From Mytilus californianus (taxonomy: Eukaryota; Mollusca; Bivalvia; Mytilida; Mytilidae): 64,000 nucleotides of DNA. Every line of letters starts with the position of its first letter. Within the stretch, counting starts at the first letter, position 1. The notes under the pieces were generated by a model. That model ran no database searches and was not told the origin of the DNA. It worked only from the letters and a program-made list of their open reading frames with translations. A program made the translations under genes and the position numbers. Where the stretch lies: the NCBI RefSeq assembly GCF_021869535.1, contig NW_026262734.1, positions 97,221,285 through 97,285,284 of the forward strand, written 5' to 3'. Positions 36,098 to 46,873 of this stretch are shown here, one piece after another.

Positions 36098-36496
36098 TTA
36101 AATGTTACTGATTTCATAAAATCATCTTTAACCAATTTTTGAAAACTTAAATTCTCCCGAAGGTTTTTATAAAGGGGACATTTTAAAAGGAAGTGCACAC
36201 CATATTCTGCTTTATCTCCGCAAAATTTGCAGAAACTTTAAGTTGCTAAAGTTTTTGGTAAACTGTATCACCCCGTTTCAATAGCAAGTGATTGTGCACT
36301 TATTCTGATCTGAGTGATCGCTCATATTTTGGAATATCAAAGCATAGGTAAGCTTTTAAGTCAAACGATGAGCAAGTTTTACAATACAATCTGAGTTTAA
36401 CAGTGCTGTGTTATTAGATTTAATGTGCTCAAATTGATATAATATTTAATAATTTATAAAAGTTTTTAAATGACTCTCCAAACGCAGTATATAATT

Positions 36497-36716
36497 AGGG
36501 AGCTACCATTTGTGATTTTTGTGGTGGTGGTGGGGATGGGGGTGTGGTTGGGTGCTAGGATGAAAAATTTTGTCCTGCATTTTTTAAGTTGTAATCTCTG
36601 TTCTGCCTTTTTTTATTTTTTCACTCTATTTGGTCCTACCTTTTTCGTATTAGTTTATCCTGACTTTTTTTACATAAATTGTCATCCTGCCAATAAAAAT
36701 CAAACGGTAGCTCCCT
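36497..36716. mobile_element. MITE with AGGGAGCTACC ends, 220 bp
   Basis: AGGGAGCTACCATTT at the left and AAACGGTAGCTCCCT at the right are inverted. The interior is G- and T-rich. I know this end type as a frequent short repeat in molluscs. The 83-codon frame across it is not a gene. Confidence 0.7.
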
Positions 36717-36839
36717 TATAACCTATACAATACACGTTTCTTTTGTTTTAATTGTGTTTTCTATGTACATGCACCTGTACATGTATTTCATAGCACGCTT
36801 ATATTAAAATCTGAACTGTCAAAATAAGAATTTTTACAT

Positions 36840-36945
36840 TATTGGTTTAGGGGCAAGCTGCGTTGGAGACCCATTGGTTGCCTGTGTGGTGTTTTCTGCC
36901 TTTTGGTCGGGTTGTATCTTTTTGACACATTCCCCGTTTCCATTG
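36840..36945 (+). mobile_element. Short fragment of the retroelement tail
   Basis: GGGGCAAGCTGCGTTGGAGA to TTGACACATTCCCCGTTTCC aligns with the last ~110 bp of the 27300-27935 tail, with a small deletion. Confidence 0.65.
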
Positions 36946-37259
36946 TCTACTAGTATTCAGATTTAAAGGATGCATGTGTCCTAAAATAAATATCGTCACA
37001 CCTAAAAAGGCCAACATTTTATTGGCTTAACTATGATGCAATTAATTTTAAGCCTTGATTTCTTAACAAAGACCCATTTAAGATTAATGGTGTTTACACA
37101 TGCACACAAGCACAAGCATGCACAATTTATATCCTTTACTTTAATAGAAATGTTAAAAGATGCCAAAAATATATCAATGATGTGATATGTTTTGCTATAT
37201 ATATACTGTTAAATGTATCTGTCTCCGGAAATATCCCCCCCCCCCCCAGTGAAACATTG

Positions 37260-37393
37260 CAGAGGCGGATTAAGGGGGGGGGGCAGGGGGCCCGTCCCCC
37301 TTTTTGTGGGAAAAATTTGGTTGATTATATAAGGAATCACTGAAGCATGACTGGAGCGGCCCCCACTTATGAAAATTTCTGGATCCGCCACTG
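37260..37393. mobile_element. 134 bp MITE, 5 bp duplication
   Basis: CAGAGGCGGATTAAGG and TCTGGATCCGCCACTG are the inverted ends. CATTG lies exactly on both sides (37255-37259 and 37394-37398). G-rich and C-rich runs sit inside. It is the short relative of the element at 2577-3897, which also has a 5 bp duplication. Confidence 0.8.
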
Positions 37394-37399
37394 CATTGT

Positions 37400-38175
37400 A
37401 ATCGTCTTGTTCCCTTTTCTTTGTAGACGATGGTTGCACCGACGCTAGTGTCATCACATGAAATATTTCTTGTGTTTATTATGGTTATTATTTTCTATGT
37501 TATACATGTATTCATATCATATTTCATATGTCATATTTATTATCATATCACATTGACGCTTGACGAATGACAAATCCAAATCGAGCACACCTTTTTACCT
37601 GCATAATTTCTAGTTACCGCCAAAAATGTGGATGGGATGCGCTACTAGCTATATATTTACATGTTTGTTTTTTTTCTGTTTCTTGGTTTTTAGGTTCAGT
37701 TCTAATATTTTCGTTAATAACTGCTTAATTTCTTTGATTAAAACTGTTCGATGGTATATTTATACTATTTGTATCTATCATTATATATATATATTTACAG
37801 AACAAATAATAAGAGGGCCCTTCCGAATTTATATAGCTATATGGAGAAATATAACTCACGAAAACGTATTCCAAAATAATACCGTATGTGTTAATTTATA
37901 TATGTACATCAATGTAATATTTACACATATTTAGAAAAGATCTTTTATTACATCTTTCTTTTATTTTTTTCCCCAACTTGGCATTTTACACTCAATATAT
38001 ATAACACATGAAGTATAAGGAAAATATAGATCTTTGTTTGAAGCATCGTATTCAGTATCAGCATGATATGAGTTAAAAAATTATACTTGTCTAAAACTTA
38101 AACATCGTAAGGTGTTACTTCATTGAATAAATGTGAAGGAATTTCAAAATTTGCCGTTTTTAAAGATAGCACACT
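37400..38175. other. No gene recognised
   Basis: AT-rich. The 102-codon frame at 37626-37934 is low-complexity (rich in Tyr, Ile and Phe), with no motif, and is taken as chance. Confidence 0.45.
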
Positions 38176-38179
38176 CTTT

Positions 38180-38380
38180 TGTTCACGTCCCAAGTCAGGA
38201 GTCGGAGCCTGTAATTCAGTGGTTGTCGTTGGTTCATGCCTGTCAAATGTTTTTCATAAATTGTATTGTTATAAATTATGCCGTTAGTTTTCATGTTAGA
38301 ATTGTTTTACATTTTTTCATTTCGGGGCCTTCTTTAGCTGACTATACGGTATAATGGCTTTTCTCATTGTTTGACTGATT
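38180..38380 (-). repeat. Family A, reversed diverged copy
   Basis: CCCAAGTCAGGAGTCGGAGC, GGTTGTCGTTGGTTCATG, GCCGTTAGTTTTCATG and TTTCGGGGCCTTCTTTAGCT follow the same order as at 4330-4575 and 54385-54650. Confidence 0.65.
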
Positions 38381-39044
38381 CCTGCTACTAACGGGTTTCG
38401 AATAACTGCATGGTATCTATTCATTTTTGCACATAAACTAAAGCATATAATAATTAATAAAACATAAAAAATATTCAGAATACTGAATGCTTTTTTATGC
38501 CAATTTAACAATTTGTATCAATAAATTAATTGTAGACTTATTTATCTATATACCAACGTAGAATTCATTTGTTTTCAAACAAGTAAGAAAACCAAGGCAA
38601 GCACCAAGTTCAACACTTAGTATATATCAGTGTCCCTCCCAATCTAAAAGAGTTGAGGACATTTGTTTGAAATATTTATAATTGTTGGATACAAGAATTA
38701 AAACCAAATAGCAAAAATTTTGTTTGTACTTTTCAATTATTATTTGTTCATGTTGATTTTGTTTTCTGATTCTATGTTATCTTATCAATACGAAGCATTT
38801 AAAAGGTTCATTCTAAAATTTGATAGCGCTACTTTGCCTTCAACTCAATTACGACATAAAATGACGTCAAATAATATATGACGTAATGATGACGTTTTAT
38901 GAAAAAGATGGATAAAAAGAAAACAACAACAAAAATAACAACCACATAATGAATAAAATATATAAAATGTATTCAATAAATGAAGGAAAGGGTATTTTTT
39001 AGAAATATTAAAAAGTGAAAAAATAATTGATTTTTTTTCACACA

Positions 39045-39115
39045 AAGGACATATATGTCCTTCCCGCAGTAAGCCAGGGGAAGACATATATGTCCCTGCC
39101 GCAGTAAGAGGGTTA
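39045..39115 (+). repeat. Two-unit direct repeat
   Basis: GACATATATGTCCTTCCCGC and GACATATATGTCCCTGCCGC begin two ~32 bp units, each ending in a CAGTAAG block. GACATATATGTC is itself a palindrome. Confidence 0.75.
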
Positions 39116-39130
39116 ATTAATGATCTAGAG

Positions 39131-39301
39131 AAAAGTGTTATAATACGAACATAAATATAGAATAATAGCATTTTTGTTTTTGATACCGACTTTATCTGCA
39201 AGAATATCAAGCGAGCCAGCTAGGTCGAGCTGATTGATGAACTCTGTATCAAAAACAAAAATGCAATTATTCTATATTTATGTTCGTATTATTATACTTT
39301 T
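39131..39301. mobile_element. Hairpin element, ~55 bp arms
   Basis: TTATAATACGAACATAAATA..TTGTTTTTGATAC (39138-39186) pairs with GTATCAAAAACAAAAATG..CGTATTATTATA (39246-39297) almost perfectly around a ~60 bp loop. It is probably a small foldback MITE. No duplication was identified. Confidence 0.7.
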
Positions 39302-40105
39302 ATCGGCAATTTGTCTTAACTGTATTTTTTTTAGGTTGAGAATATGAAATAAAATGAAATACTAAAACTATTTTTACGAGCACAAAACGTTGTGATAGTT
39401 GTTCGGTTGTATGAATGAAGTCGTGTTCATTTCATTGATAGACATGAACACGTTACGTTGCTTCACTGATACATGACGTCATTGTCTAATATTTTCGAGT
39501 ACCAAATCCTGTCCAAATATATTAGGCAGTAATATAAAAAATAGTATAGAAAATATACAAATAATTGTAAAATCATCGTTTTTCAAATATACCTTTTTGA
39601 ATAACTGAGACGAATGACTGGTCACGATACTTCCAATAGCAACAAAAAGTCCAATACCAATAAATCAAGCAAATATTTTTACCTGAATTCTGTTCCTGTA
39701 TTTATACTGTCATGATCAAAATCTAGATGTAACCAGTTTGAACAACGATTATACCGATAATGCAATACCAGGTGCACACCGAATGTCATAACAAAATTTA
39801 ATAGTAAACATTTTTCTCTATATGAAAGCCGTCTGTCAAACATATGTCCATCATAATTTGAAATATATATACACAGGTTAGGAGAAGCCTTGACAGCTAA
39901 CAAACATATTAAATCCCGTAAAATTTTTCCACAGGAGTCTCTAGTCTAGTAGTAACATGCATGTTACAAGTTCATGGTAGTAATAAAAACAATTGGTTAC
40001 GCCATTGCATATTCCCAAACCACAATTCCAGTCATAGTTGATTTCTTTATGATGTATTTGATTCGATTTATTGTCCGTAGTCGTTGGTTTCTCTTTTATT
40101 TTAAT
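39302..40105. other. No gene recognised
   Basis: No supported gene. The minus-strand 74-codon frame at 39679-39903 has no motif. Confidence 0.45.
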
Positions 40106-40109
40106 TAGG

Positions 40110-40665
40110 GCCCCGACTAGTGGCGGGTCGCCCTTTAGTGGCCAGTCTGTCCGTCCGTCCGTAACAAATTGTGTCCGCTCTATATCTAGAGAACCGTTAT
40201 AAGTTCATACTTTATACTTGACATATTAACCAACACCAGAGGGTGTGTCATAATGTTTGTACAACTTCCTAAGTCAAAGTTCATGGTCAAAAACTTTGGT
40301 TTCAGTTGACAACCACATGTCCAATGGTAAAGATCGTGTCCGCTCTATATCTTGAGAACCGTTATGATTATAAAGTTCATACTTGACATGTATATTAACC
40401 AACACCAGAGGGTGTGTCATAATGTATGTACAACTTCCTAGGTCAGAGGTCCGTCCGTCTGTCGTGGTCCGTCCGTCCCTAACTAATTGTGTCCGCTCTA
40501 TATGTTCAGAACCGTTATGATTTATACTTTATACTTGACATGTATATTAACCAACACCAGAGGGTGTGTCATAATGTATGTACAACTTCCTAGGTCAAAG
40601 GTCAAAAACTTTGGTTTCAGTTGACATCCCCAAGTCCGACCACACGTTATTTACAGCGGGGCCCA
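40110..40665 (+). repeat. Tandem repeat, ~155-165 bp, three units
   Basis: GTGTCCGCTCTATAT starts units at 40171, 40336 and 40489. Units share AACCAACACCAGAGGGTGTG and ACAACTTCCTA. The first and last are preceded by CCGTCCGTCC-type runs. The array is framed by GGGCCCCGACTAGTGGCGGG at 40110 and CAGCGGGGCCCACAG near 40655, which suggests one composite dispersed element. Confidence 0.75.
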
Positions 40666-40854
40666 CAGAGATGGCTCCCATCACAATGATGTCTAATTCG
40701 TAGTCGATCTATACTTTGCTTAAGTGATTGTGTATAAAATTTGCTTTCTTATCGCAGTTTTTACATCAAATTTATCTAGCATGTCTAGTACATGTAAGTG
40801 TTGCAGAATCAACAAACAGGAAAAATTGAAACATATGTTTTTCATATGTTTTTA

Positions 40855-41075
40855 ATAGACATATGAAAAAAATAATGTGTCCATAGGATACAGAAAATAG
40901 GGACGAAAGACACCAGAGGGACAGTCAAACTCACAGATCGAAAACAAACTGACAACGCCATGGCCAAAAATAAATAGACAAACAGACAAACAATAGTACA
41001 GACGACACAACATAGAAAACCAAAGACTAAGCAACACGAACACAGATGATGCCTCCGCTTGCATATAACGTTATA
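40855..41075 (+). repeat. Dispersed repeat family C
   Basis: GACACCAGAGGGACAGTCAA, AACAAACTGACAACGCCATG and CAACATAGAAAACCAAAGAC recur at 44085, 54023 and 56255. The overlapping minus-strand frames here belong to the repeat. Confidence 0.7.
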
Positions 41076-41639
41076 CAAGGATATATTAAAATAATATTCA
41101 ACTCAAAAGTCAATGTTGTTGCTTTTCAAAGTCATGTGTTAATGCTAACAGTCAGTTGCATACACATGCACCAGTAATAGAAGACAAGCAGTGAAGACAA
41201 TCACATATCTGCGTGTGGTAATAGCAACAATAGTAACACACACACGTCAGATTACCCACAATACAATACAATAACAGCAATGACTGTATTTATTAAAATA
41301 GATGTCAGTCTTTCCACCAAAAACTAAGGCTTCAGGTTTGATAACAGCAACCTGGGGCATGGACTTCCCTTTTTTTTTAAATGTATTTAAAGTAGGCTTA
41401 TTTTATATTATTACCTATTCCTCTATATACGACTTTACCGTGAAAAGTAGTGATTATCAGGAATTATAGACTTCTGGTATTATATAAGTGTGCTCTTCTA
41501 TTCTCAATTTCCGAGAAGGACATGTGTATGTGATATTTACAGGGCGATATACTAATTAATTCAATTTATAGTCACACGGTTAAGTACAAATGTATATCTA
41601 TTTCTAGGGGAATGGTTTGTTGGTTACGTTGAAGTGCAT

Positions 41640-41770
41640 GTCTGCGGTGTCTGAACCCCGATTCTCCCACGGTTGTGACCATTCTGACGAGTTTTTTGTT
41701 AATGACCTTGACTACCCATGAGGATCTTGCATGGTCGGTGAGCATTCCGGAGCATGGACCACTCTCTTTA
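41640..41770 (-). repeat. Family H, reversed copy
   Basis: TTGACTACCCATGAGGATCT and GCATGGTCGGTGAGCATTCC are the reverse complement of the block near 25470-25510. Confidence 0.6.
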
Positions 41771-41929
41771 TTCAAGGTTTATAACATTAGATTTGTTTTA
41801 ATCTTCATTAGGGTGCAACCATTTGAAATTCCAGAGAGGGCGAGGAGAATTTTCTCAGGAATGATCATTTATTTTCATTTGTTGCTACGCATGCGTCTTC
41901 CATCACCCCAGAAAATAAAATGATTGTCC

Positions 41930-42880
41930 CCTTATTTTCAACTGTTTACCCTTTTTCTAAGCTGCTTGCTCTCATCCGTATAATCTTAATATTATTAACT
42001 GTAGTTTTAATTATATGTACGGTCCATCTAGACTGGGACAGTTATTTAAAGACTGTATGGATATAAAGAGCAACGTAAACTTTTATAACTAGACCTCACC
42101 CCACCCCACAAACAATAGAAAAGAGAGTTGCATGCTCCAAGTACTTGCTAAAAGTAAAAGATATAAAAACCCACCAATGAAGTAATAGAATAAATTCATT
42201 AAAAAATTGACTGTTAACATACAAATGTAGAGCAACTAGTTGATTGTTCGAGTTTGTGTCCATTTACATCATCGACATGCCTTATCGAGTCCGGGCTTCA
42301 ATGTCTTCTTAGACATTAGACATTATTTCATTTTACTCGGTAAATCATGGGCCCTTGTCAGGTAAGATAATATAATAATTATTATAAAACAATAATTATT
42401 ATAAAGCATGCGAGTTTTTAGGGAGAATACACAATACAGAAAGAAATAAAGTGAAATATGAGCAATATTAGTCCATTAATTATGACGTCTTGAAAAGCTA
42501 TTTGGAAAAAAGCAATATGGGATATTACAGTAAAAAGTCTTAAGTGTTTTATAAAAAAAAACCCAGTATTTATAAAACTGAAAATATTTAAATTTAGATA
42601 CTAACGAAAAGATACATCGAGTCAGTATGCTATGACACAACTAGTTGAACTTATTCGTGCAGTAATAATGAAAATGCTTTAGCGCAACGCATTCGGGAAT
42701 CAAGTTATTTGGGAAACTTAGTCTGGATTCGGTTTTCATTTTAAAACGCCTGAAAGATCTATACCATAAGTGATGATGCAGACGACACCAAGGACGCAGT
42801 TTCTGGTTGTCAAATTAGAAATGTTGATTGAACTGGACAAACAAACATGGGTCACAAATATAGCAAAGTCCCCAAAATGT
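41930..42880. other. No gene recognised
   Basis: AT-rich, no supported gene. A short local inverted repeat near 42370-42400 (AATAATTATTATAAA) is AT-only and not informative. Confidence 0.45.
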
Positions 42881-42883
42881 TTG

Positions 42884-42962
42884 AAAGGTTATTTTAATAT
42901 TTTGCTGTGATGCCCTTTCCTACAAAGGGGTCACAGCAAAAATTGCAAATAGCCTTTCAAGA
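42884..42962. repeat. Hairpin, ~35 bp arms
   Basis: TGAAAGGTTATTTTAATATT..GCTGTGATGCCCTTT pairs with AAAGGGGTCACAGCAAAAAT..AATAGCCTTTCA. The loop is a few bases. The arms have several mismatches. Confidence 0.7.
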
Positions 42963-42979
42963 CATTATAATTATTAGTA

Positions 42980-43092
42980 GCTGGGGAACCGTCGCTCTTA
43001 GGTTCGTATGATATTTTTTGACAATATGTGGATCTATGGTCCGCAAATTGTCCAAAAATATCATACGAACCTAAGAGCTACGGTTCCACAGC
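42980..43092. repeat. Hairpin, ~46 bp arms
   Basis: GCTGGGGAACCGTCGCTCTT..GATATTTTTTGACAAT pairs with ATTGTCCAAAAATATC..GAGCTACGGTTCCACAGC with few mismatches, around a ~21 bp loop. CGGAACCGTAAAACTAATGG and CCGCAGCTAAGGTGGACTAC downstream echo the arm sequence, so the hairpin may be the end of a longer element reaching about 43250. Confidence 0.75.
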
Positions 43093-43379
43093 TTAACTAT
43101 TTGGACTACGAAGGCACTGCGGAACCGTAAAACTAATGGTCTTGGTTATGTTTTCTGATTTGTGCGGACTGTCCCCCAAATTAACAAAAAAAAATCATAT
43201 AGACATAAGTGCTACCATTCCGCAGCTAAGGTGGACTACGAAAAATTGTGCTTTTGACCCGTATTGAAATGTATATTATTTTCATACGAATATTGTTTTT
43301 GATATTTTAGATATTGACTGTAAATTTACATTAAGATTTCATATCAAAGTACAAATGTAAAATATTTATATCAAAATCA

Positions 43380-43575
43380 TACGTGAGGAACAATGGAACT
43401 GTGCACAGTACAGTAAATGCAAAACAAAGAACACACAAAAAGCAACCTTTTCATTTCTATTTTCCATCTTAAAATGAGGCCTTCAACACGGAGCAAAAAA
43501 ACTCTCAACTCACTGCAAGTTTTAGACAGCCCCCTAGCACCGGTTTGAGCGGAATTCTTTTGCAAAATAATTCGG
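43380..43575 (+). repeat. Family D, second copy
   Basis: CCTTCAACACGGAGCAAAAA, CTCACTGCAAGTTTTAGACA and TAGCACCGGTTTGAGCGGAA follow the same order as 23235-23480. Confidence 0.65.
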
Positions 43576-44084
43576 GTAGACTTTGTAAGATGTACATTTG
43601 TTACACCACCAAATTGGGCCCGGTCAAAAACAACATACTGGAATGTAGTCCATATTTGAAATTGTTTGATTTTCTGAATCATTTCCATAAAAAGTTAAAT
43701 ACCTATTGTCATCGATCATCAATACTGTTTCCTAATAAATATTCCTCTGATCAGCAAAATACACAACTTTTTCTTGTTCAAACTGCCACTTACCTTGAAT
43801 CAAATACTTCACAAACTCTCTGACATTTTTTTATAGGAATTATTCATTATTTTGTTTTCAGAATAGATCGACATGGAGCGGGAACGACTTGGGCCGATCA
43901 AAATTGACTTGACACCTTTTAATTATTCGGACTATGGATATACATGATATATATAACAGACTAAACCCTTCAATAACGGAATAATACTGCAATAGATACA
44001 AAAACAATGTTAGTGAAACAGGAAAGCCTGCAATTTCAAAGTACTTGACCTGTGATAGAAAAGTCATCCACACTGTTTTAGTAG

Positions 44085-44210
44085 AACATAGAAAACCAAA
44101 GATTGAGCAACACGATCCCCACCAAAAAATGGGGATGATCTCCCGTGCTCCGGAAGGGTAAGCAAATCCTGCTTCAAATGTGGCACCCGTCGTGTTGCTC
44201 ATGTAAGTAC
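44085..44210 (+). repeat. Family C, 3' part
   Basis: AACATAGAAAACCAAAGATT, CACCAAAAAATGGGGATGAT, TGCTCCGGAAGGGTAAGCAA and CCCGTCGTGTTGCTCATGTA align with the end of the 56255-56490 copy. Confidence 0.7.
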
Positions 44211-44234
44211 AAACCCGGTGATATGTATAATTCA

Positions 44235-44665
44235 GTCGGTCACATTCGGGAGAAGGAGACGAGATTGTAACTTTGTAATTAAGTTAAATATTTGGGTTAT
44301 TGTGGTATCAAATGATCGCTTAGGGATTTGGGATACCTGTCGAACCCTTGTTGAAAGTGTCTTTTGAATGATAAAAACAATATATGAAATTGAAATAGGA
44401 AGGCATATCTTGGCTGTAAGCTCAGCATGCTCAGATCGCAAGTGCCTGTTTTTGTACTACCAAACTAACTCTATATATGGGAACCAGTGCCCTCTTATAT
44501 GCAATTCAAGCCTTTTCTAAAAGGTATGTTCAATTTTTCAGCACAAGACAGGATAAGGTATAGTTTTGACAGGAAATGATTGTTACTTTATTTAAATTTC
44601 AAAGTATCTATGAAGGATTGAAATTGCAGAACGTAACATAGGAAGCAATGGGCTATGAATTTATT
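44235..44665 (+). repeat. Dispersed repeat family E
   Basis: Aligns as reverse complement with 59325-59720. Shared blocks: TGTAACTTTGTAATTAAGTT, TATTGTGGTATCAAATGA, GGGAACCAGTGC, TTGAATTTTTCAGCACA-type (here TTCAATTTTTCAGCACAAGA), GGATAAGGTATAGTTTTGAC and AGCAATGGGCTATG. Non-coding. Confidence 0.7.
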
Positions 44666-45004
44666 CCTTAATTTAAATGACAATTTTCATACATTTTTTG
44701 TGTTTTGATAAGAAACTGAAAACAGACAAAAATCATTTGCAACACAAGATAAGAAAAAAAGGTTTTAGTAATGAAATATATTTAAGTCTATATTGTCGGA
44801 GAGTGACCAATGTTGAAGATACACAATGATCCATGTGAGCCACACATACTATTTAGAGGGTGTAGTTTGTTGGTTGAACATGAACTTTATCTATTAAAGG
44901 GAAGGGTATGAATTTGTCATCTTTTTTTTAATTATCATGTAACTGTTATTACTTTTTCTTTCTTAGGTTTGTCAAATACATTCTGTGATGGATGATCAGA
45001 TAAA

Positions 45005-45830
45005 GTTGAGAATGGAAATGGGGAATGTGTCAAAGAGACAACAACACGACCAAAGAGCAGAAAACAGCAGAAGGCCACCAATGGGTCTTCAACACAGAAA
45101 ATCCCGCACCCGCACAGTAAAACTAAGTTTAAATGAAGTCCGAGTCCGATGAAGGAATAGGTAACAAAAGAAACTAAGCAAAATGACAATGATACATAAA
45201 TTAACAAAGGACTACTAGCAGTTACTGACATGCCAGCTCCAGACCTCAATTAAACTGATTGAAAGATTATGTCTTCATCATATGAAAATCAAGTACAATC
45301 CCTCCCGTTAAGGGTTTAGTATCATACCATCATAAAATATATGAGAAGAACATAACCCGTATCATGCCAACAACTGGTTTTAGAATAAATGTGTTTATTT
45401 CCGATGCAAAGACCCAATGAGTGAATCAATATTACTACCAAAATATGCCATCTTTAATGACCTGACAACAGTATCGTAACTATATCCCTTCTGAACAAGT
45501 CTGTTTAAAGGTTTGATTAGCTTTTGAGGTGAGTGCCGACATTTTTGTGCTTTGTATAGAATATTACCATAAAATATTGGATTGAAATATCTGAATGTAT
45601 AAGATGTCTGCATGTTGATTTATATTTACGAATGATGTCCTTGTACCGATGATAAAATTTAGTAAATGTTTTGACTAGTTTGTGATATCGAAAACCCTGG
45701 TGAAATAATTTTTCAGTAATACAGAGATTTCTTTCATTATAATCAAATACGTTGTTACATACATGAGCTTTCCGTTAAAGATATAGATATCAAGATCCAG
45801 GAAAGATCTCCATAATAGTATCAAACAAAC
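45005..45830 (-). pseudogene. Second, deleted copy of the reverse-transcriptase element
   Basis: On the minus strand, the C-terminal reverse-transcriptase region (AYTFGSNIDSLIGSLH-like end at 45395; YSDTVVRSLKMAYF block) is followed by the same 3' tail as at 27300-27935 (to 45005). Near 45777 the sequence jumps from a DLDIYI..NGKL block to a CNNVFDYNERNLCITEK block, so an internal segment of about 120 bp is missing. The catalytic motifs are absent. The tail also has an internal deletion near 45110. It is a dead 5'-truncated copy. Confidence 0.75.
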
Positions 45831-45839
45831 CCGTCATAT

Positions 45840-46870
45840 CTGGTAAAAAAAAGAAAAGGCTATTTTAGGTAAATATCATAATGACTCATAGGAAATATGT
45901 AATAATTCACCGGGGTCAAAATGCGAAACCAAACTCCTATCTGTGTATTGCTACCTTAAGGTGAAATATATATTTTTTCAATTTCCTTTTTAATGGTTTT
46001 CTCTGTTTTGTTAGCTAAAACGAGTAAATTGGTCTACTTGTGTTGAAAATTGGTTCAGAAATGAATATTTTGTAAAGGTTAGCATTTATCACGGAAATGC
46101 AACAAAAAAGTGATTTGAAGAAACATGCTATGCCATGTCAAAGTGTAAAATCTCATTTATAGTTAAATTTCAAAAACTATTCGCTTTGTTTCTTCTGTCT
46201 TTTCATGTTTGAAAACTTAAAATAACCTTTACCATTTGGGCTGATGTGCACAGCAACGGACAGAAAAGATGAAATTGTATTTGAAGTAGCTACGCTACTA
46301 TTAAGATTATTTTGACGTACCTTAAATAAAATAAAAAATCGAAACAAATAAAAAGACAAAGAAGTAGTGTAACAGAAATCTTATCTGAAATAAACAAAAT
46401 TACAGAAAGCCAGAAATTTTAATTGTTGTAAGCATAGCAATGCTTCTGTATCCACATGGTTGAATATAATTGAGTTGCCATTACAAGTACTATACACGTT
46501 ACAGACCAGGCCGACGTGAAGCAGGATATGTAAACACTAAGCTACATATTTCTATACGTTACCGCAGCTATACATTTTTATGTCACTATAGACAAAATCA
46601 GATGCCTAAATTGAAACACGTATGTTTGATTTGGTCTATAACAACAACCAATAAAACACAAGGATATATTGTAATGTATTTCTTCTACACGGAATTACAG
46701 TACTTATTACTTTTCTGTTTCATAGTACTGGTATTTCAACTAGAACCAGCTAACTTGAGATAAGGCAAATTGAGACACAACAGTTTTAACCAGTCATTAA
46801 TAGTGCATTATCTAAGCCAAGTGTGATGACGACATATTAATGTCTAGTTTAGTTTTGTAGGACAAGAACA
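45840..46870. other. Upstream region of the C1q gene, no other gene seen
   Basis: AT-rich. The 97-codon frame at 46470-46763 is tyrosine-rich, has no motif and is not supported. TAGTTTTGTAG before 46861 could be an acceptor of a 5' untranslated exon; this is weak. Confidence 0.45.
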
Positions 46871-46873
46871 ACA

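Noticed and set aside
37626..37934. 102-codon frame as a membrane protein
   Set aside because: It is low-complexity, with hydrophobicity from T-rich codons, and has no splice context.
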